From NCBI GenBank assembly GCA_019787685.1, contig JAHNUO010000008.1:1798001-1862000 (forward strand): a stretch of DNA of 64,000 bases, read 5' to 3'. The position numbers were made by a program, and so were the translations under genes. Each line of letters starts with the position of its first letter. The stretch's first letter is position 1. Source of the DNA: Chiua virens (lineage: Eukaryota; Basidiomycota; Agaricomycetes; Boletales; Boletaceae). Positions 1-12,306 of the stretch are shown here, piece by piece. A model generated the notes under the pieces. It saw nothing but the letters and a program-made list of their open reading frames with translations. It ran no database searches and had not been told where the DNA came from.

Positions 1-420
1 GCATCTTCCCATTACAGTATAATTCGTTCAGCCACGCCATCAATCATTTCACTACCTACGTACCACATATGCAAAACGGACTGGACCCGAAGTAGGCCGC
101 TGCGCACTCTGTCGGTTAGTAAGCCCTTGCTTTCCCAGCTGCACGGAGATTTAGAAGAACGCTTAATATAACATTTCTTAGTTATATTAGGCATATTACC
201 TCGTCCGTTCATCGTACCTCGCACATGGCCTAAGCAAACCTAGTGAACTAGGAGCGCTCACGAGATCATCGATCGGCACTCTAGTCTCATATAATACGAT
301 CCCGATGTGAATTCCACCCGCAACGTCGGGCAGCGGCCGCCCCCTCGTGTTTCCGGGTCCATCTTCTCTTGTAAGAAGAGGCCCTCAACGCAAGAACCTC
401 TTCCATCCTCGAACGCGTCC

Positions 421-1162
421 ATGACGCTCCGAACGAAACGCTCCGATTCCGGGATGGCAACGGAAGCACGTCCATTGTGTTTACACGTCTATCGCATCGG
501 CGGCATATGGAGCGACGACAAGATCATCCAGGAAGACGACAGGAAAACACCCAGGTGAGCACCTCTCATATTCCCGTATCCACGCCATATCGACATCGAA
601 CGGCGATCTCGCCCACGCACACTTGGTCATCGCTCCCTCCACCTACCTCACCATCTTCGATATTGACCAAGCACATATGTCCAAATAGGTATTTCCTCAA
701 AGGCACCCGGCCCGCAAACTGTTGGCAATTCGCACTCCACCTCGGAAGACCGAACGGCGTTCCTATCTGTCACGTCAAGTCGCCCTATCTCGGACCGCCG
801 ATGGTAGCCACCGATCCAGGTCCCATTACCATTACCATCACCGGTCCGGAACGACGGACTATCAACATGCATCGGCGGTCTCCCGATGTGAAGGAGAGGT
901 ACTCGTTTAGAGGTCTCGACGAGGAAGCATATCGCTGGAAGCAGAGATCACAATTACTGGGAAATATATTTGAGGTATGTCTGCGATTGCCATCGTTCCG
1001 TCTCGAAAAGGAAGCGAGACTAAGAGGCAAACTCCTTTTGCTTCCGGTACATGCACGGCTGTTGTGCAGTGCCTGAACTCCCAGGATCAAGTGGTGGCGA
1101 CGTACCGCATCACGACGTTTGCGATTTCCAAGGACGGCGAGCTCCGTATCTATCAGGTGTGA
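421..1162 (+). CDS. Possible DUF6593-like protein, exons incomplete
   Basis: Only the 3' half is persuasive. Around 880-960 the translation runs ERYSFRGLDEEAYRWKQ, and at about 1065-1160 it gives VVATYRITTFAISKDGELRI followed by a stop. This pairing (an F-R-x-x-D-x-x-x-Y-R-W-K block, then a strand ending in SKDGxLRI) resembles the C-terminal half of DUF6593 proteins, small beta-rich mushroom proteins of unknown role. An intron of roughly 970-1060 would join the two parts. The 5' exons, including a possible ATG at 421 and a donor near 555, could not be put into one frame. Function unknown; the exon model is a guess and the family call is tentative. Confidence 0.3.
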
Positions 1163-1445
1163 CAGGTTTTCTGATGGATTTACCTGTCGCTTACTTGCGG
1201 GTCAGCCTGTTCACGGTATGACGGATCTCATCGTTGCAACTTGCCTTGCTATGCGGATACCGGACCATTAAATCACCCGGGTCCGATTATTCTCCGTCCT
1301 TCATGGGCGTTCCTATTTCGTCATAGGCGTCGGTCGTTCGTATTATTATAAACTTAACATCATTGCACATTGGTGTTGTACACCTTTAGAGCTTCACACT
1401 TCATCTAATCCTGTATCATGATCGAAAGCACCCATTCACATTCCA

Positions 1446-3273
1446 CTACCCCAGAATCACTACAGTCCGAATGAAAAACTTGTACTTCCCCCTGAACCCA
1501 CCTAACCTCGAATACATCATCCACACGTGCCGAAAGGTCATTCCCCGAAAGGTCTTCCCCAACTTGAACAAGGTCACAAGCCGACCATCGTCAACGCCAT
1601 TGTTCGCGGATGACTCCAGAAGATGGTGTCGGATCTTCTGCACTTCGTCCATCGTCAACGTCAACGTGTCGTTCTGCAATTGATCTATCCCAGGAAACGT
1701 ATCGTCGTCACTCCTCAAAAAGTCGATCTGTGGAGCCAAGTTCGTTATCGCTTCCATAATCGAATCGTCACCTTCGACTTTGACGACCGACGAGCTAATC
1801 TTCTCGTTCACTTCCGGTCCATCTTCAAACTCGTCGCCTGAACATCCTCGTGAGGGGCCTGCGCTTGCGCCATCCTTGGTATCTGATCGCTGAGGTGAGA
1901 CTGTGTACACACGGACTCGGGCATGATTCGCAAAGGAGATTTTCTTTGGCGTCCTGGTCTTGTGCTCGGATGGTCTCATGATCGCCAACAGCGCACGCAT
2001 CTCTGCAGATGTCGTGCCATCGGCCGCCGAGAAACGCCCACGTCTGGCGCGCGGTGGTAGATTGGTAAAGTCGATCGCACGAACGGGCGGCATCCTGTTC
2101 TGCACATCAACAGAGGCGGCCGGAGAAGAAGTGTGGGTGGGTTTCGACAGATCTTCATCTACGGAACGGCACCGATATGGTTCCGAAGACTCCACACAAG
2201 TAAGCAGTTTGTCAGTTGTTTCGGGAGACCGCACTCCTACCCCATCGCTCGGACTGAGCAACGCACCAGCGGTCCCGCCTCGACCAACGTTCACACTCGT
2301 CCCAGAAACGTCGTCCAGTGTATCGAGATGATCGCCAAACCCATCGAACCTCGTCTCTTCCTTCGACTTCCAACCACGTCCTTCCCCCGGACTGAACGAC
2401 GGATCAAACCGAAGCTTGCGCAGCTTCCTTGGGCGCCGTGGCATCCCATCCTTGTCAAATCCAGAGAATATGAGGGAACCACTAGGAGAATCGAAATAGA
2501 CTTGTTCTCGTTTGCGTTTTCGTGGCATGCTCGCCGGGGTACTCGGCGTGTCGGAGGGTTGGATGGCTGCGTGTCCAGATTCGCTAGACTCGGTCTCGAT
2601 AAGCCCCGTCACATCAGACAACGGGACGTATATTTGCGGCGGATTGTCGGTCAATTTGTAAGGAGGAGCGGGGACGAATCGGTCTGTCGAGGAGATATGT
2701 CAGGTGTGTACCTATATCGCACAGGACACGAAAGGAGTGGACGACGGCGGAAAGTCGCCTACCATCGAGAATATACTCAGTGATGGGTACTCGGAAGGCT
2801 TGGTCGGCGCAATGCACGATCCACCCCGCGTGGATCACCTACGACAAGTAAATCGGCATCAGTAGTACCGAGTACTTGAGTTGTCAGTATCTGGTATCCG
2901 ATACCATATATGCGCACCATGACAGACTTGGCGAACAGCTTTGTCACCCAAGGCTCTGAGGGATCCATTGCGAAGAAGTACCGAGCTCGCACATCCAAGG
3001 TCGTTCCTGAGGAGACCTCTCCTCCATGTGCTACTTGACGGATCTAAGTTGGGCTATTACTCCCTTCGCTGAACACCTACCCCATTTCTCTTTAAAAGCT
3101 CTTGGGACACGATTGCTGAAATATGCTGCGATACTTTGATATGCGAATGTTGCCAGGCTAAATGTAGACGAATGGTGCTCACCGGATTCTGAGAACAAAA
3201 AGATCTCTGTATGCTTCCTGTCGTGCCCAATGGCCTTTCGAATACCTAGTAATTTCTTTAGTGCGCCGAACAT
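1446..3273 (-). CDS. BRCT-like domain protein with very short introns
   Basis: Spliced minus-strand model. From about 3210 the reading goes TEIFLFSES, intron 3116-3182, then VSQELLKRNG, intron 3044-3080, then IRQVAHGGEVSSG and DVRARYFFAMDP. After a further junction near 2850-2890 comes VIHAGWIVHCADQAFRVP, then a 28 nt intron at 2684-2711, then DRFVPAPPYKLTDNPPQIY and a long low-complexity, acidic and basic tail ending at 1446. The G-G-x-V, A-R-Y-F and H-A-G-W-I-V-x-C spacing is that of a BRCT phosphopeptide-binding or dimerisation module, usually found in DNA-repair or telomere proteins. The C-terminal ~60 residues form a possible helical domain. The long frame's first codon near 2654 is TTG, not a start. 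An ATG at 3273 is the most upstream in-frame one, but an earlier exon is possible. The exact protein identity is not recognised. Confidence 0.45.
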
Positions 3274-3550
3274 GCGACACGTGTGATCGGGAGTGAATCC
3301 AGTGAATCGGCGGTGATGGAGTTTCGGCGACAAATGGTCCAGCTCACAATGGCAAGCGGTAACTTATACTGAACTTCCAAGTTCCGATCCCACCAAACTT
3401 GAATTATCCGATTCAATTCTTTGGGTATCTAGTGTCCGCAGGAAATACTGTACACAATTGCTAAGGAGCGTTCTGGTCCAACGAATTAAAGGTTGATAAC
3501 GTAGACCTATATATATCACACTCGCCATGAGTCCGTCACTGCCAGCGAAC

Positions 3551-5581
3551 CTAGGGTGCGACCTTTCCAAAGGCATCCTGGTCGACAATCAGTCTATGTC
3601 GTGGCGAGTTAAGATCCAAGACGATCATTCTGAGATCCCCAGACATGACCCTATTGTCCCGATTCCGGAGCCTCCCCGACGCAGGTACGCCCAAGTCATC
3701 TGAATCCTCTGATGTGCTCCTCCACCATTCTGGCCCGGCATCATCAATAATCCCAATCTGCCTATTGACCTCGGCGCTAAGTGAGCTTGAAGTATAGGAA
3801 CGAACCGTGAGACCACGAAGGTTGAGAACAACGCGTTGGCCCGCAATGGAGAGCCAGTTCAAGGCGAGGCTGGATGTCCGCAAAAGGGCAGATTAATGCA
3901 CGTATCTTGAAAAGGGAGCAGCGACTCACGTTATGCACAACAAATACTTTGGATTCTACAAGGACAATAGTGGGCGGGATCCATGAGAATCAAAAGGGTA
4001 GGATCAGGATGAAAACTGGCTCACAGATGTATAGACAGTCCTTGAAAGTAACAAACAACACTGAATAAGATGACAAAGGGGAAGCAAACAGTGGTACTCA
4101 CCAAATGGCGGCATTAAAGGTATCGAAAAAGACGCTAACAATGTAAAACATAACAGCTATAAGATGATGGCCATGAAAAACGTGACAAATTCGGCGGTGT
4201 TGTTTCCGCTTACCGTCGCGGACAAGAAGACAAAGGAGAGGAGAGGGGTACAGATGTACACATTCTCTTGAATGCCGTCGAAGACTGAGCATGGTACTTC
4301 CGAATACCATCGTGTCCAGCAGAAAACTGTGGGGAAAGTGTTGATATCATAATATGTCGATTGTGACAATGCAGATTCATACCTCGCAATGCCAAGTATC
4401 CACTATGCATGGAAAGGATGTCAGTAAGACGACTGCAACTGGAACATAATAAAACACATGCAATGAAAGCTGTCAGGGCGAAATCTTCGGATGAGGTCAT
4501 CTACCCTGAAGAGTGGACTGTACGTACGAGGCATTACACCCGCACATATCCCAATGATGTCCAAATACTGAAATTCATGGACTAGTCGTTCAAATATAGT
4601 TAGAATCCAAACATGAGTATAGCACCACGAATGTCGAAGCACAATCACGTGCACAACGTGTGATTAGGAACGAGGATGGAGAGAAGGGAAAAGAACACGC
4701 ACAAGTTTGAGAGCTGGTACCATAAGCGATCATTATGAGCAGGCAAAACAGGTAGATGAAGTAACTGCAAACAAGAGCTGCAGCTACTGTGCTCCGACAA
4801 CCCCATATAGCCCACGCGCGCAGAAGCACGAGAACTGTGCAGTCAACGTCAAAAAGCGGTGAATTGGATTCAAAATCGACTTGCTGTGGATGGACTCTTC
4901 AGATACAACCATAAAAACGGTTATGAAAAGGTTGAAATCATTGCATAGCTGTTTATGGGAAATGAAATGGGATTGACGAGAAAAGGTTGCAGAACTCACC
5001 TGATGAGAGCCGTTAACAACCCATCCGGTTTCGATGACTTGTATGAACGTCTGGCCAAAGATGTTTCCGTATCGATTGAAAAGAAAGATAACCTTCGTGA
5101 CGGTCCATGGACCACACCAAATGAAATCGACCTATGTACTGCTGTTACTTTTGGCGATCGCCTGCGCATGATTCCACATACCTCCGTGTCCAAGGTCAGG
5201 AGATAATCATAAATAAGACAAGTATATCCAACGAGGCCTAGTGTCCTATGGATAGAGAGAGGGATTAGTTCCACCAGGTTTTACAAATAACACGAATGAC
5301 GCACTTTCGCACCCAAACGTCTTCCAGGAATGATTGGGGAACGATGGACATACGCAAATAGGACAAGGTCGCGCAGAACTTGAACTGACCTCAGCTATCA
5401 ATGTGGACGAGAACAAGAGGGTGCAAGGCACATGGCACCAAACAGCGACTAGTACCAAGTAGAGTTGTATTGGAGTTACCGAAGTGACATACAAACACAG
5501 CAAGGACCGCGGCGTTATCAGGTCACGGTTCATTGCGAGTACATACAAATTAATTCGCGACTGGTTGCAATTCTGAATCAT
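3551..5581 (-). CDS. DUF6533 multi-pass membrane protein (copy a)
   Basis: Minus-strand, multi-exon gene. The N-terminal signature is clear at 5246-5000: LVGYTCLIYDYLLTLDTE, intron (gtatgt...acatag), then VDFIWCGPWTVTKVIFLFNR, the hallmark of DUF6533, whose proteins have about seven hydrophobic segments. Later exons give VLLRAWAIWGC (about 4820) and hydrophobic stretches around 4750-4700 and 4200-4140. The last exon contains GQRVVLNLRGL at about 3845, which aligns with GQHVILNLRRLRS in the copies at 15.7 and 17.4 kb, and ends at 3551. The family is expanded in mushrooms and its role is unknown; a receptor or sensor function is sometimes guessed. The first exon upstream of 5246 is uncertain. 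Confidence 0.6.
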
Positions 5582-5820
5582 GCTTGTTGAATGCGCATGA
5601 CGGTCCTAATTTTTCAAAACCCTGCGGTGCTGGTTCCCCTGCTTACTATGTATGCTGAAAAGCAAACTTCAAGTAGTGAATACGCTCCGGATTTGGGCTT
5701 ATTGAGTGTTTTGTTTGCTGTGGTTATGTAAAGTACTCCTTCTGGGCTTCTATTGACACCTTACCATAATACCAAGTTCCAGACACGTTACTTGGGCCAG
5801 CGCTGTGAATGGTGGCTAGC

Positions 5821-6684
5821 ATGGACGCCAATTCGCTTGCTCCAAAGCTACTCAATCATCCAAATGTTTCAGAAGAAAGCACAAGATTCAAGGTACGAGT
5901 TGGTTGATTACTTGATGTCGGTGACTTTCATAGTACATGGTTGAATCATCGAAACTGAATCTAACGTCCTTTTTCTGCCACCATTTGGATAGGCTCCTGT
6001 TGCTCAGCGTAGCGGTTTGCGATACAAAGAAAAGTGTGTAGCCGACTCTCGACTACCACTCGTCTTGCTTTCGACCCACCGGACCATAAACTCACGTGTT
6101 ATTCAGATTTCAGTCCCTCCGTGAAAAGTTCGACCAAGTTAATGCGGTACGTCGTCTTGTTTCTATCGATTAGCCTTATGCTAATGAACGACCATCAACA
6201 CGGGTATGGACCACAACGCAGCTTCATGATGAGTACCAACGGGACCTAGACCTCGCAAATACTCGGATACAGAGACTTCAAGCCGAGAACGAGTATGTAT
6301 CACCACCATACTCGCTTCAAATCATGTATTGATCTCGTCATCCTTGGTCATACCCAGTCTTCTTCTGGACGCCATTAGCATCACAGGTACCTGCCACGCC
6401 GTCACTGATGCATCTTATCCACCCATCCCCGACTGGCACCTCCTCAATGCCAATGTCATCGTCATACACACATCCTCCGCAGTCCATTTCGACGAATGGG
6501 CATACTTATAACCATGCAAATGGGAGATACAGGGATCATGATGCTGAGTACGACCGACCTGAGGTGGGCCCCTCTCTCGTCTCGTGCTGTCACTGCAGGT
6601 TGATTGACTGCTCAGATGGATCCCGTGGACCGGTCGAACGACCATTCTCCCCATTCATCGAGTGTCAACGGACGACCTTCGTAG
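5821..6684 (+). CDS. Coiled-coil nuclear protein, Ino80 IEC3-like
   Basis: Five exons join smoothly. Starting at ATG 5821: MDANSLAPKLLNHPNVSE, intron after AAG near 5892, then APVAQRSGLRYKEK, intron, then FQSLREKFDQVNA, intron, then LHDEYQRDLDLANTRIQRLQ, intron near 6291-6358, then LLLDAISI and PATPSLMHLIHP. A final small exon gives MDPVDRSNDHSPHSSSVNG and a stop at 6684. The basic start followed by a heptad-like coiled coil and the AEND-LLLDAI motif resembles IEC3-type subunits of the Ino80 chromatin-remodelling complex, which would place it in the nucleus. One extra G (GG at 6386-6387) breaks the frame of exon 5. The splice structure is strong; the family assignment is moderate. Confidence 0.5.
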
Positions 6685-7125
6685 GATTTGAACCACCATG
6701 TAACTTTTGATGTTTCTCAACCTTGAATCAAGATTAAATCGAAGTAGAATTTCACTCAGAATTTACCTTTGGTGGTCAAGGGTCTTCAGCTCCTGTTTGA
6801 CTATGATCAGTCAGATATCGTTCGAATTTTATGTAAGTAAGGTTGATCGAGACTCGAGCCTGAGTTGCAAAGCGGACTTTGACATTCTCCGAGGGTCGGG
6901 GTTCAAATGTTCACTTTCTAACTTTCTGGTTAATCCGTTTGGCTAGATTAGCCTCGGCTAGTCGCCACACATTTTGGCTGTTCCGGGAAGCGATTATGAC
7001 CCTCGGATGAGCTACGTCAGAAATGTGATCTCCGCACTAACTTGTGGGCGGCTGTACCTCTGCCATGACTCATATATCCCAGAGCAGGAACGTCCTTTGC
7101 TCTCAAATTCCCCCTTCGCAGCCAA
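6685..7125. other. Intergenic, nothing recognised
   Basis: This lies between the coiled-coil gene and the P450. I see no conserved coding exon here; it presumably holds the 3' UTR of the first and the promoter of the second. Confidence 0.4.
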
Positions 7126-9343
7126 ATGGACTGGCCGGCTTCAGCTACTTGGCTCGTACTACCTCTCACGGTAGCGACTGTGTACATAACCCGAAGAACC
7201 ATCCATAATCGCATAGAGAAGAAGGGATGCCTGTTACCTCCTGGTCCCACCCCACTACCACTCTTGGGCAATGTCTTATCTATCAATGTCCGAGTACCAT
7301 GGCTGACATATACACACTGGCGGGAAAAGTATGGTGAGTATAGGGCAGGATCTGTGTACTGGTTCTCAGAAGGTTCCAGGTGATATAATGTACATTCGAC
7401 ATTTGGACACCGACCTCATTCTTGTAAACTCAACCACTGTTGCCACGGAGCTGCTTGGAGAAACGATCCAAGATATATTCTGATCGTCCTTTCATTCCGG
7501 GCCTTTTCCCGTGAGTCCGTCACCCCGATACAATTTGAAAGACGGATCAGTGAATGAATCTGTCATTCTTGCAAGCTATGGATTCGGATTCGATTTCGGC
7601 CTTTTGCCATATAGCGAACACTGGAGGTTATGCCGGAGAATATTCCAACAAACATTTCGTTCCACTACTGCTGCCGTATTTCGCCCAATGCAACTTCGAA
7701 GGGCTCGAGAGCTGATTATGAACATCATCGATGATCCTAACGAGTATCCGTTTCATTTTTCAACGTAAGAGTGTTATTTTGAGTTCTCGCTTTTCGCTGA
7801 CTCGGGTTCATCTAGATTTGCGACTGCAGTAGCGATGTGTGCCGTGTATGGTTACCACCCCAAACCTCGAAATGACCCTATGGTCACGATCGTCGATACT
7901 TTTCTCCAGGTAGCCATGCCAGGCTTGTCCCCTGGGAAGTCATTCATCCTTAAAGTCTTCCCTTTTCGTGAGTACCTTTGGTTGATCGAAGAAATTTCGT
8001 GATTCAAACTTTGGAAAGTACTCCATTTACCCGCATGGTTTCCCGGGTCGTGGATAAATCGTGAGGCGAGAGAAGCATGTATATGGAGTGAGAAGATGGT
8101 CGAGATACCTTATGAATTTGCCCGCCGGGAACAAACGGTAAGCTCTTCATCAAGCTAAAACAGAAAGAATAGTAAGCAGAAGTTGCTGCAATAGTTGTCC
8201 AAAGACCATATCAATATTGGTATGGTATCAGAGCACATTAACCTGATGGAGCAATTCGAAGATACTGCATATCGTTCCGAATACGAGAGGGCTCTCAAGC
8301 ATGCTTCTGCAACAACTCTTCTTGGTAAGATCTCTCTCGCCGCAAAGGAAAAGGGAGCTAACACTCTTCGGTCGTCCTACGCAGCATCTGGCGAAACGGT
8401 TCGTGGTGGAATCTCTCAAGAATAGGAACTTTACTCATGGAACCAACAGACAAGCACGGTATTGATGACGTTCACGCTGGCGATGATCGAACATCCACAC
8501 GTGTGGAAACGTGCACAAGCGGCGATCGACGCTGTGATCGGGACAGAGAGACTTCCTGAGTATGAAGATAGACCATCTTTACCATACGTCGACGCAATCG
8601 TACGAGAGACACTGAGATGGAGGCCACCTACTCCTCTGAGTATGTGCTACCGCATTGAAGTCAATAGTCCATTCTAAAAGCTTATTGCCAAGATCTCCCC
8701 CACGCGGCTACACACAGTGATATTTACGAGGGTTATTACATACCCAAAGGTACGTCTCCCGTGCATACATCGTCATCTGATTCGTAGGAGTAAGTAATTT
8801 CGTTAGGAGCGAGCATTATGGTAAATCTTTGGTATGCCCCTTCACGGATCCACTAGCATTTCATGGTAATCCAACGTCTCCGTAGGGGAATCTCGCGTGA
8901 CGAAGCTCGGTATCCCGATGCCCACAAGTTCATGCCTGAGAGATTCTTAAATTCACAAGGGATGTTGACAGCAGATGACCCTGCCGAGTATGTCTTTGGA
9001 TACGGGAGACGGAAATGTCCAGGTTGATTATTACACTCTGAGCATGAAAGGGACCATCTGACACACGACAGGTCGCCACACTGCGGATGCATCCGTTTGG
9101 ATAGCGATCATGACCATGCTGGCCACGCTTGATTTCAAGCTGGCTACAGATGCCAACGAAAATGATATCACGTTCAAAGCGACGTTTACGAATGGATTCA
9201 CGGAGTACGTCCAAACAGTGGTCGTCCCTACCTCCCTTTGTTTCTGACTAAATTTCAGCCGCCCTAACACTTTCCCTTGCAAACTCACTCCTCGCCCCCA
9301 TGTCAGCAGAGAAGTACTTGAGCTGGCATTCAGCTCAGAATGA
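7126..9343 (+). CDS. Cytochrome P450 monooxygenase
   Basis: Start at ATG 7126 gives a hydrophobic ER anchor (ATWLVLPLTVATVYI) and the hinge LPPGPTPLPLLGN. Later exons give FGLLPYSEHWRLCRRIFQQ (helix C region, with the W-x-x-x-R heme-propionate contact). An I-helix segment AASGET joins TSTVLMTFTLAM across an intron. The K-helix E-x-x-R is in ETLRWRPPTP, the PERF motif is in KFMPERFLN, and the heme loop is FGYGRRKCPG at about 9000, with the ligand Cys. An intron splits the gene directly after this loop, and the C-terminus continues to a stop at 9343. The organisation is that of a microsomal class II P450 of the kind expanded in wood- and litter-decay fungi; the substrate cannot be inferred. The frame at 7455-7456 needs one T removed (LLEKRSKIYSDRPF), so the model is broken as given. 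Confidence 0.85.
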
Positions 9344-10171
9344 CACAGGCGATTGCCTGCTGGTGAAGGCCAGTGAATTATGTTGTGCTTGTCACAGTAT
9401 CGCGACGGGAGTGCAGGCTTCTGTCGCTAATGTATAATAGTTTGTAGGTTGATGAGGCAGAACGTACCTTGGGTAGTGTGTTGACAAATTCTCGTGCTCC
9501 ATTAATGATAATGATGCTCCCTCGATCGAGGTCTATCAAAATCCAGGATTTTATGGATTTAATACCCAAGTCTTTGCAGAACTACGTGTTTCAGTGTGGC
9601 TCGCGAGGCGGGTTGCACGGTGTCGTATTGCAGTGTGACCGGTGTGACTTGCGAGACACCTTGCAAGATCTCTAACCCATTGTATTGCACCGTGCGCGCG
9701 AGCGCGGGGATGTTGCAAGACCCCGTCGCATAATGCAGCTGGGCCCTGGCAGCATCGCTTGAGAAATGTCACGTGGTACGTAGTTGAACGTCGTTGAACA
9801 GGCGGCAAACTGGATCAAACCACTATGTACAAAAAGTATGGTCACTGATAACCGATGTCCATGAAAAGGATGTCAGTGTCACAGGCGCTTGTAAGCGTGC
9901 ACTGAATGTGGGTCGTCAGTGATGGTGCCAGTGTGGTGTGCCACCAAGAGCTTGGTAGCAACTTGAAGTCCCAACCATCCTAAGGCTGATGTGGCGCCTT
10001 CAAGCGGAATTCCCCAATTTGCATGAAATACGCTTATTGTATCCTGCTACTAGTAGAGTTTCGAGTCTGATACTATTGCAAAACTTCCCCGACATAAAAT
10101 TCCGGATCCCTCGTAGCTATATAACATACTCTCAAGTAATTACACGAACTCCTTCATGGATATCGATTCTA
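9344..10171. other. Convergent intergenic region
   Basis: This lies between the 3' ends of the P450 and the permease. Around 9590-9730 it is GC-rich, with imperfect short repeats of gtgtgac and ttgcga type. No gene was recognised. Confidence 0.35.
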
Positions 10172-12306
10172 CTACTGCTTGGTGTCACTCAAAGACGCGG
10201 TCCTAGTGGCATCGATGTTCTTGATCGGCCCGTGGAACCACTTATGCGCAGATACCACCCAGGAAATAGATGCAAACATGAATACGCCCAAGATGATCAC
10301 GACGGCATAGTCTGCAATGCACATCAGTTCCCCATACATGCACTAGCGACAGCGAAAACTTACTCATTCCTTCCGCAGTTGCTGTTTGAGAAGGCGGGAA
10401 TAAGAGGAGTACGACGATGAAAGCGACCCACGAGACGGCAATGACACCGATGGGCATGTACCACCTTCCGAGCGAGAAGTATCCGGGGGTTAGTGCGCCC
10501 CGTCCAGAAGTGATCCGAAGAAAGATCGGCGTCGCATATGACACATACAAGCCGATCACGGATGCCCTGTGTGGGGTGAAAGAACAACTTGTTCTTAGAC
10601 TTCGGCCGGAAGGAAATAGTGACAAAAAACTGACCCAGCGAGCGAGGACAACGCTGCGGCCGAAAATCCAAGGAGACCACAGATCGCGGCACACACCATC
10701 ACGAACCATACTGCATTGACTGGCGTTTGCGTGTGCCGGTTGATTTGCTTCCACCAGCGCGAACCAGGGGAGAGCGTTATCCCGAGCAAATGCAAAGACC
10801 ACACGCGAGGCGTCAACACCCTGGGCAGCTCCAGGTCACGAACTGACGTATAATCTGAGACTTCTCGCGTTGCTGAGGATGAGGGTTGCCTTACCTGCAC
10901 AACGATGATAAAACTCCAGATTGCCAACATGCCTCGCTTTCCTAGCACATTTAGAAATAGTTGTACCCATTGGCAAAGGCAAGTCCGTGGTAAGAAGCGA
11001 AGAGACTGATTTCGTTGCAAAAGAAGCTGCAATGAGAACCAACCATCCCAGGATCTCGGTGCTCGCGACGCCAAGGATGATAGCAATGGGCGCACTGCGT
11101 TGCGCGCCCGCGACTTCCTCCGAAATATGTGCAGCCGAGTCATCTGCCAGTAATTCGTGTTAGGAATAGCTTTAAGTCAAAGGATTCAACCTTACAGCCT
11201 GTCAGCGTCCACATTGGCGCCGTGAACGCCAACAAGAACGCCCAACCATCTGATCACGACAAGTTACACGACCACCAAGCCAAATAGGTTGTCGTACGAC
11301 ATACTGTTGGCCCAGCCAGTATTGTTCTCGAATAGCGTGAAGGCATCTTTCGTTGATACTTTGTTGTCACCAGAGCACACGAGGAAGGCTACGATGGCAG
11401 CCACGGTCGTCCCCCCTGATTCATCTCTTGTCGTCGCCAACAGTCACTCTGAAGGATAGAGTAGAAGACATACCGTTCACGATGACATAGAAGAGGTTAA
11501 GTCGAGCAAGAATGTGCGTCGCCGCCGAGCAAACTAGACCATGGCAAAACAAAATGGTCAACAGAATTCCATATGTTGCACCTGAACTGAGCACGATTGC
11601 CCCATCGGACCCCACGGTGATGGCAGAAGTGATCATCTGTGCGCTAGGACTTAGTGTCAGACTCGTGCAGTCGCATACAAAGGCATTCAGACACACCAGG
11701 TAAAATCTATCGAGCATACGAGTGTTACTTGACCAGTGATGTTAGCCCATCCGGTGATCCAGCTTGCCAATGGTGCGTATTTCGGGGGTGCCAATTTCGA
11801 GGAAAAGTAGTAGAGTCCAGCCGACGTCCTGACGTTTCAAGTCGCGTTAATGTCAATGTAGAATCGACAACTCAACCTACGGCATGGAAGATGCTAGCTC
11901 GGCCATTGAAAGGGCTACTGCCATAACGAAGAAGCAAGGGATGAACCATCCCCACACCATCCCGACGTGACCACCTAGCCGGCTTTGATACCGTGCACGT
12001 CAAGACGTACGGCAGAAACCTACCTGAGACCAAAACAAATGAGAACGTGGAGGTGATTGAGGCAATCACCCCCATTATCGAGATCGAAAACGCAATCGTT
12101 TCCAGCATCTTGACGCGACGGCGTTCAATGAATAATCCGTTGCGGGAACGAGCGTTGCGCACCGAGAATTCACGTTTGAACTCAGCCTTGTAGCCAAGCT
12201 GCGCCAACAGCTCATTGTCTGCATTGTCAGATCTCGTAGACCCCGCATCTATAACGGTCGTCTCCACGTTGACGTTGGCCTGAAGGGACTTCTCGTCTTT
12301 CGACAT
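10172..12306 (-). CDS. APC-family amino acid / GABA permease
   Basis: Minus-strand gene starting at ATG 12306 (MSKDEKSLQANVNVE). The cytosolic N-terminus contains LAQLGYKAEFKREFS, the hallmark just before TM1 of Uga4/GABA-type fungal permeases. TM1 follows (TIAFSISIMGVIASITSTF), then GHVGMVWGWFIPCFFVMAVA and MAELASSMP. Later exons supply FLNVLGKRGMLAIWSFIIV, SRVVFAFARDNALP, QTPVNAVWFVMVCAAICGLL, ASVIGLYVSYATPIFLRI and the last membrane segment YAVVIILGVFMFASISWVV. The protein ends in a short tail before the stop at 10172. The order and spacing fit a ~530 residue, 12-TM plasma-membrane or vacuolar transporter for amino acids, GABA or choline-like amines. Exon edges in the middle (about 11150-11850) were not all fixed. 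Confidence 0.75.

Noticed and set aside
1446..2654. 402-codon frame taken as a complete gene
   Set aside because: Its first codon is TTG and coding similarity continues upstream through a short intron, so it is only the last exon of a longer gene.
6670..6715. tRNA-like text (gtaggatttgaaccacc) on the minus strand
   Set aside because: The T-stem does not pair properly and no anticodon or acceptor stem could be built.
7126..12306. P450 plus permease as a secondary-metabolite cluster
   Set aside because: No backbone enzyme (PKS, NRPS, terpene cyclase) or cluster regulator lies nearby; adjacency alone is weak.
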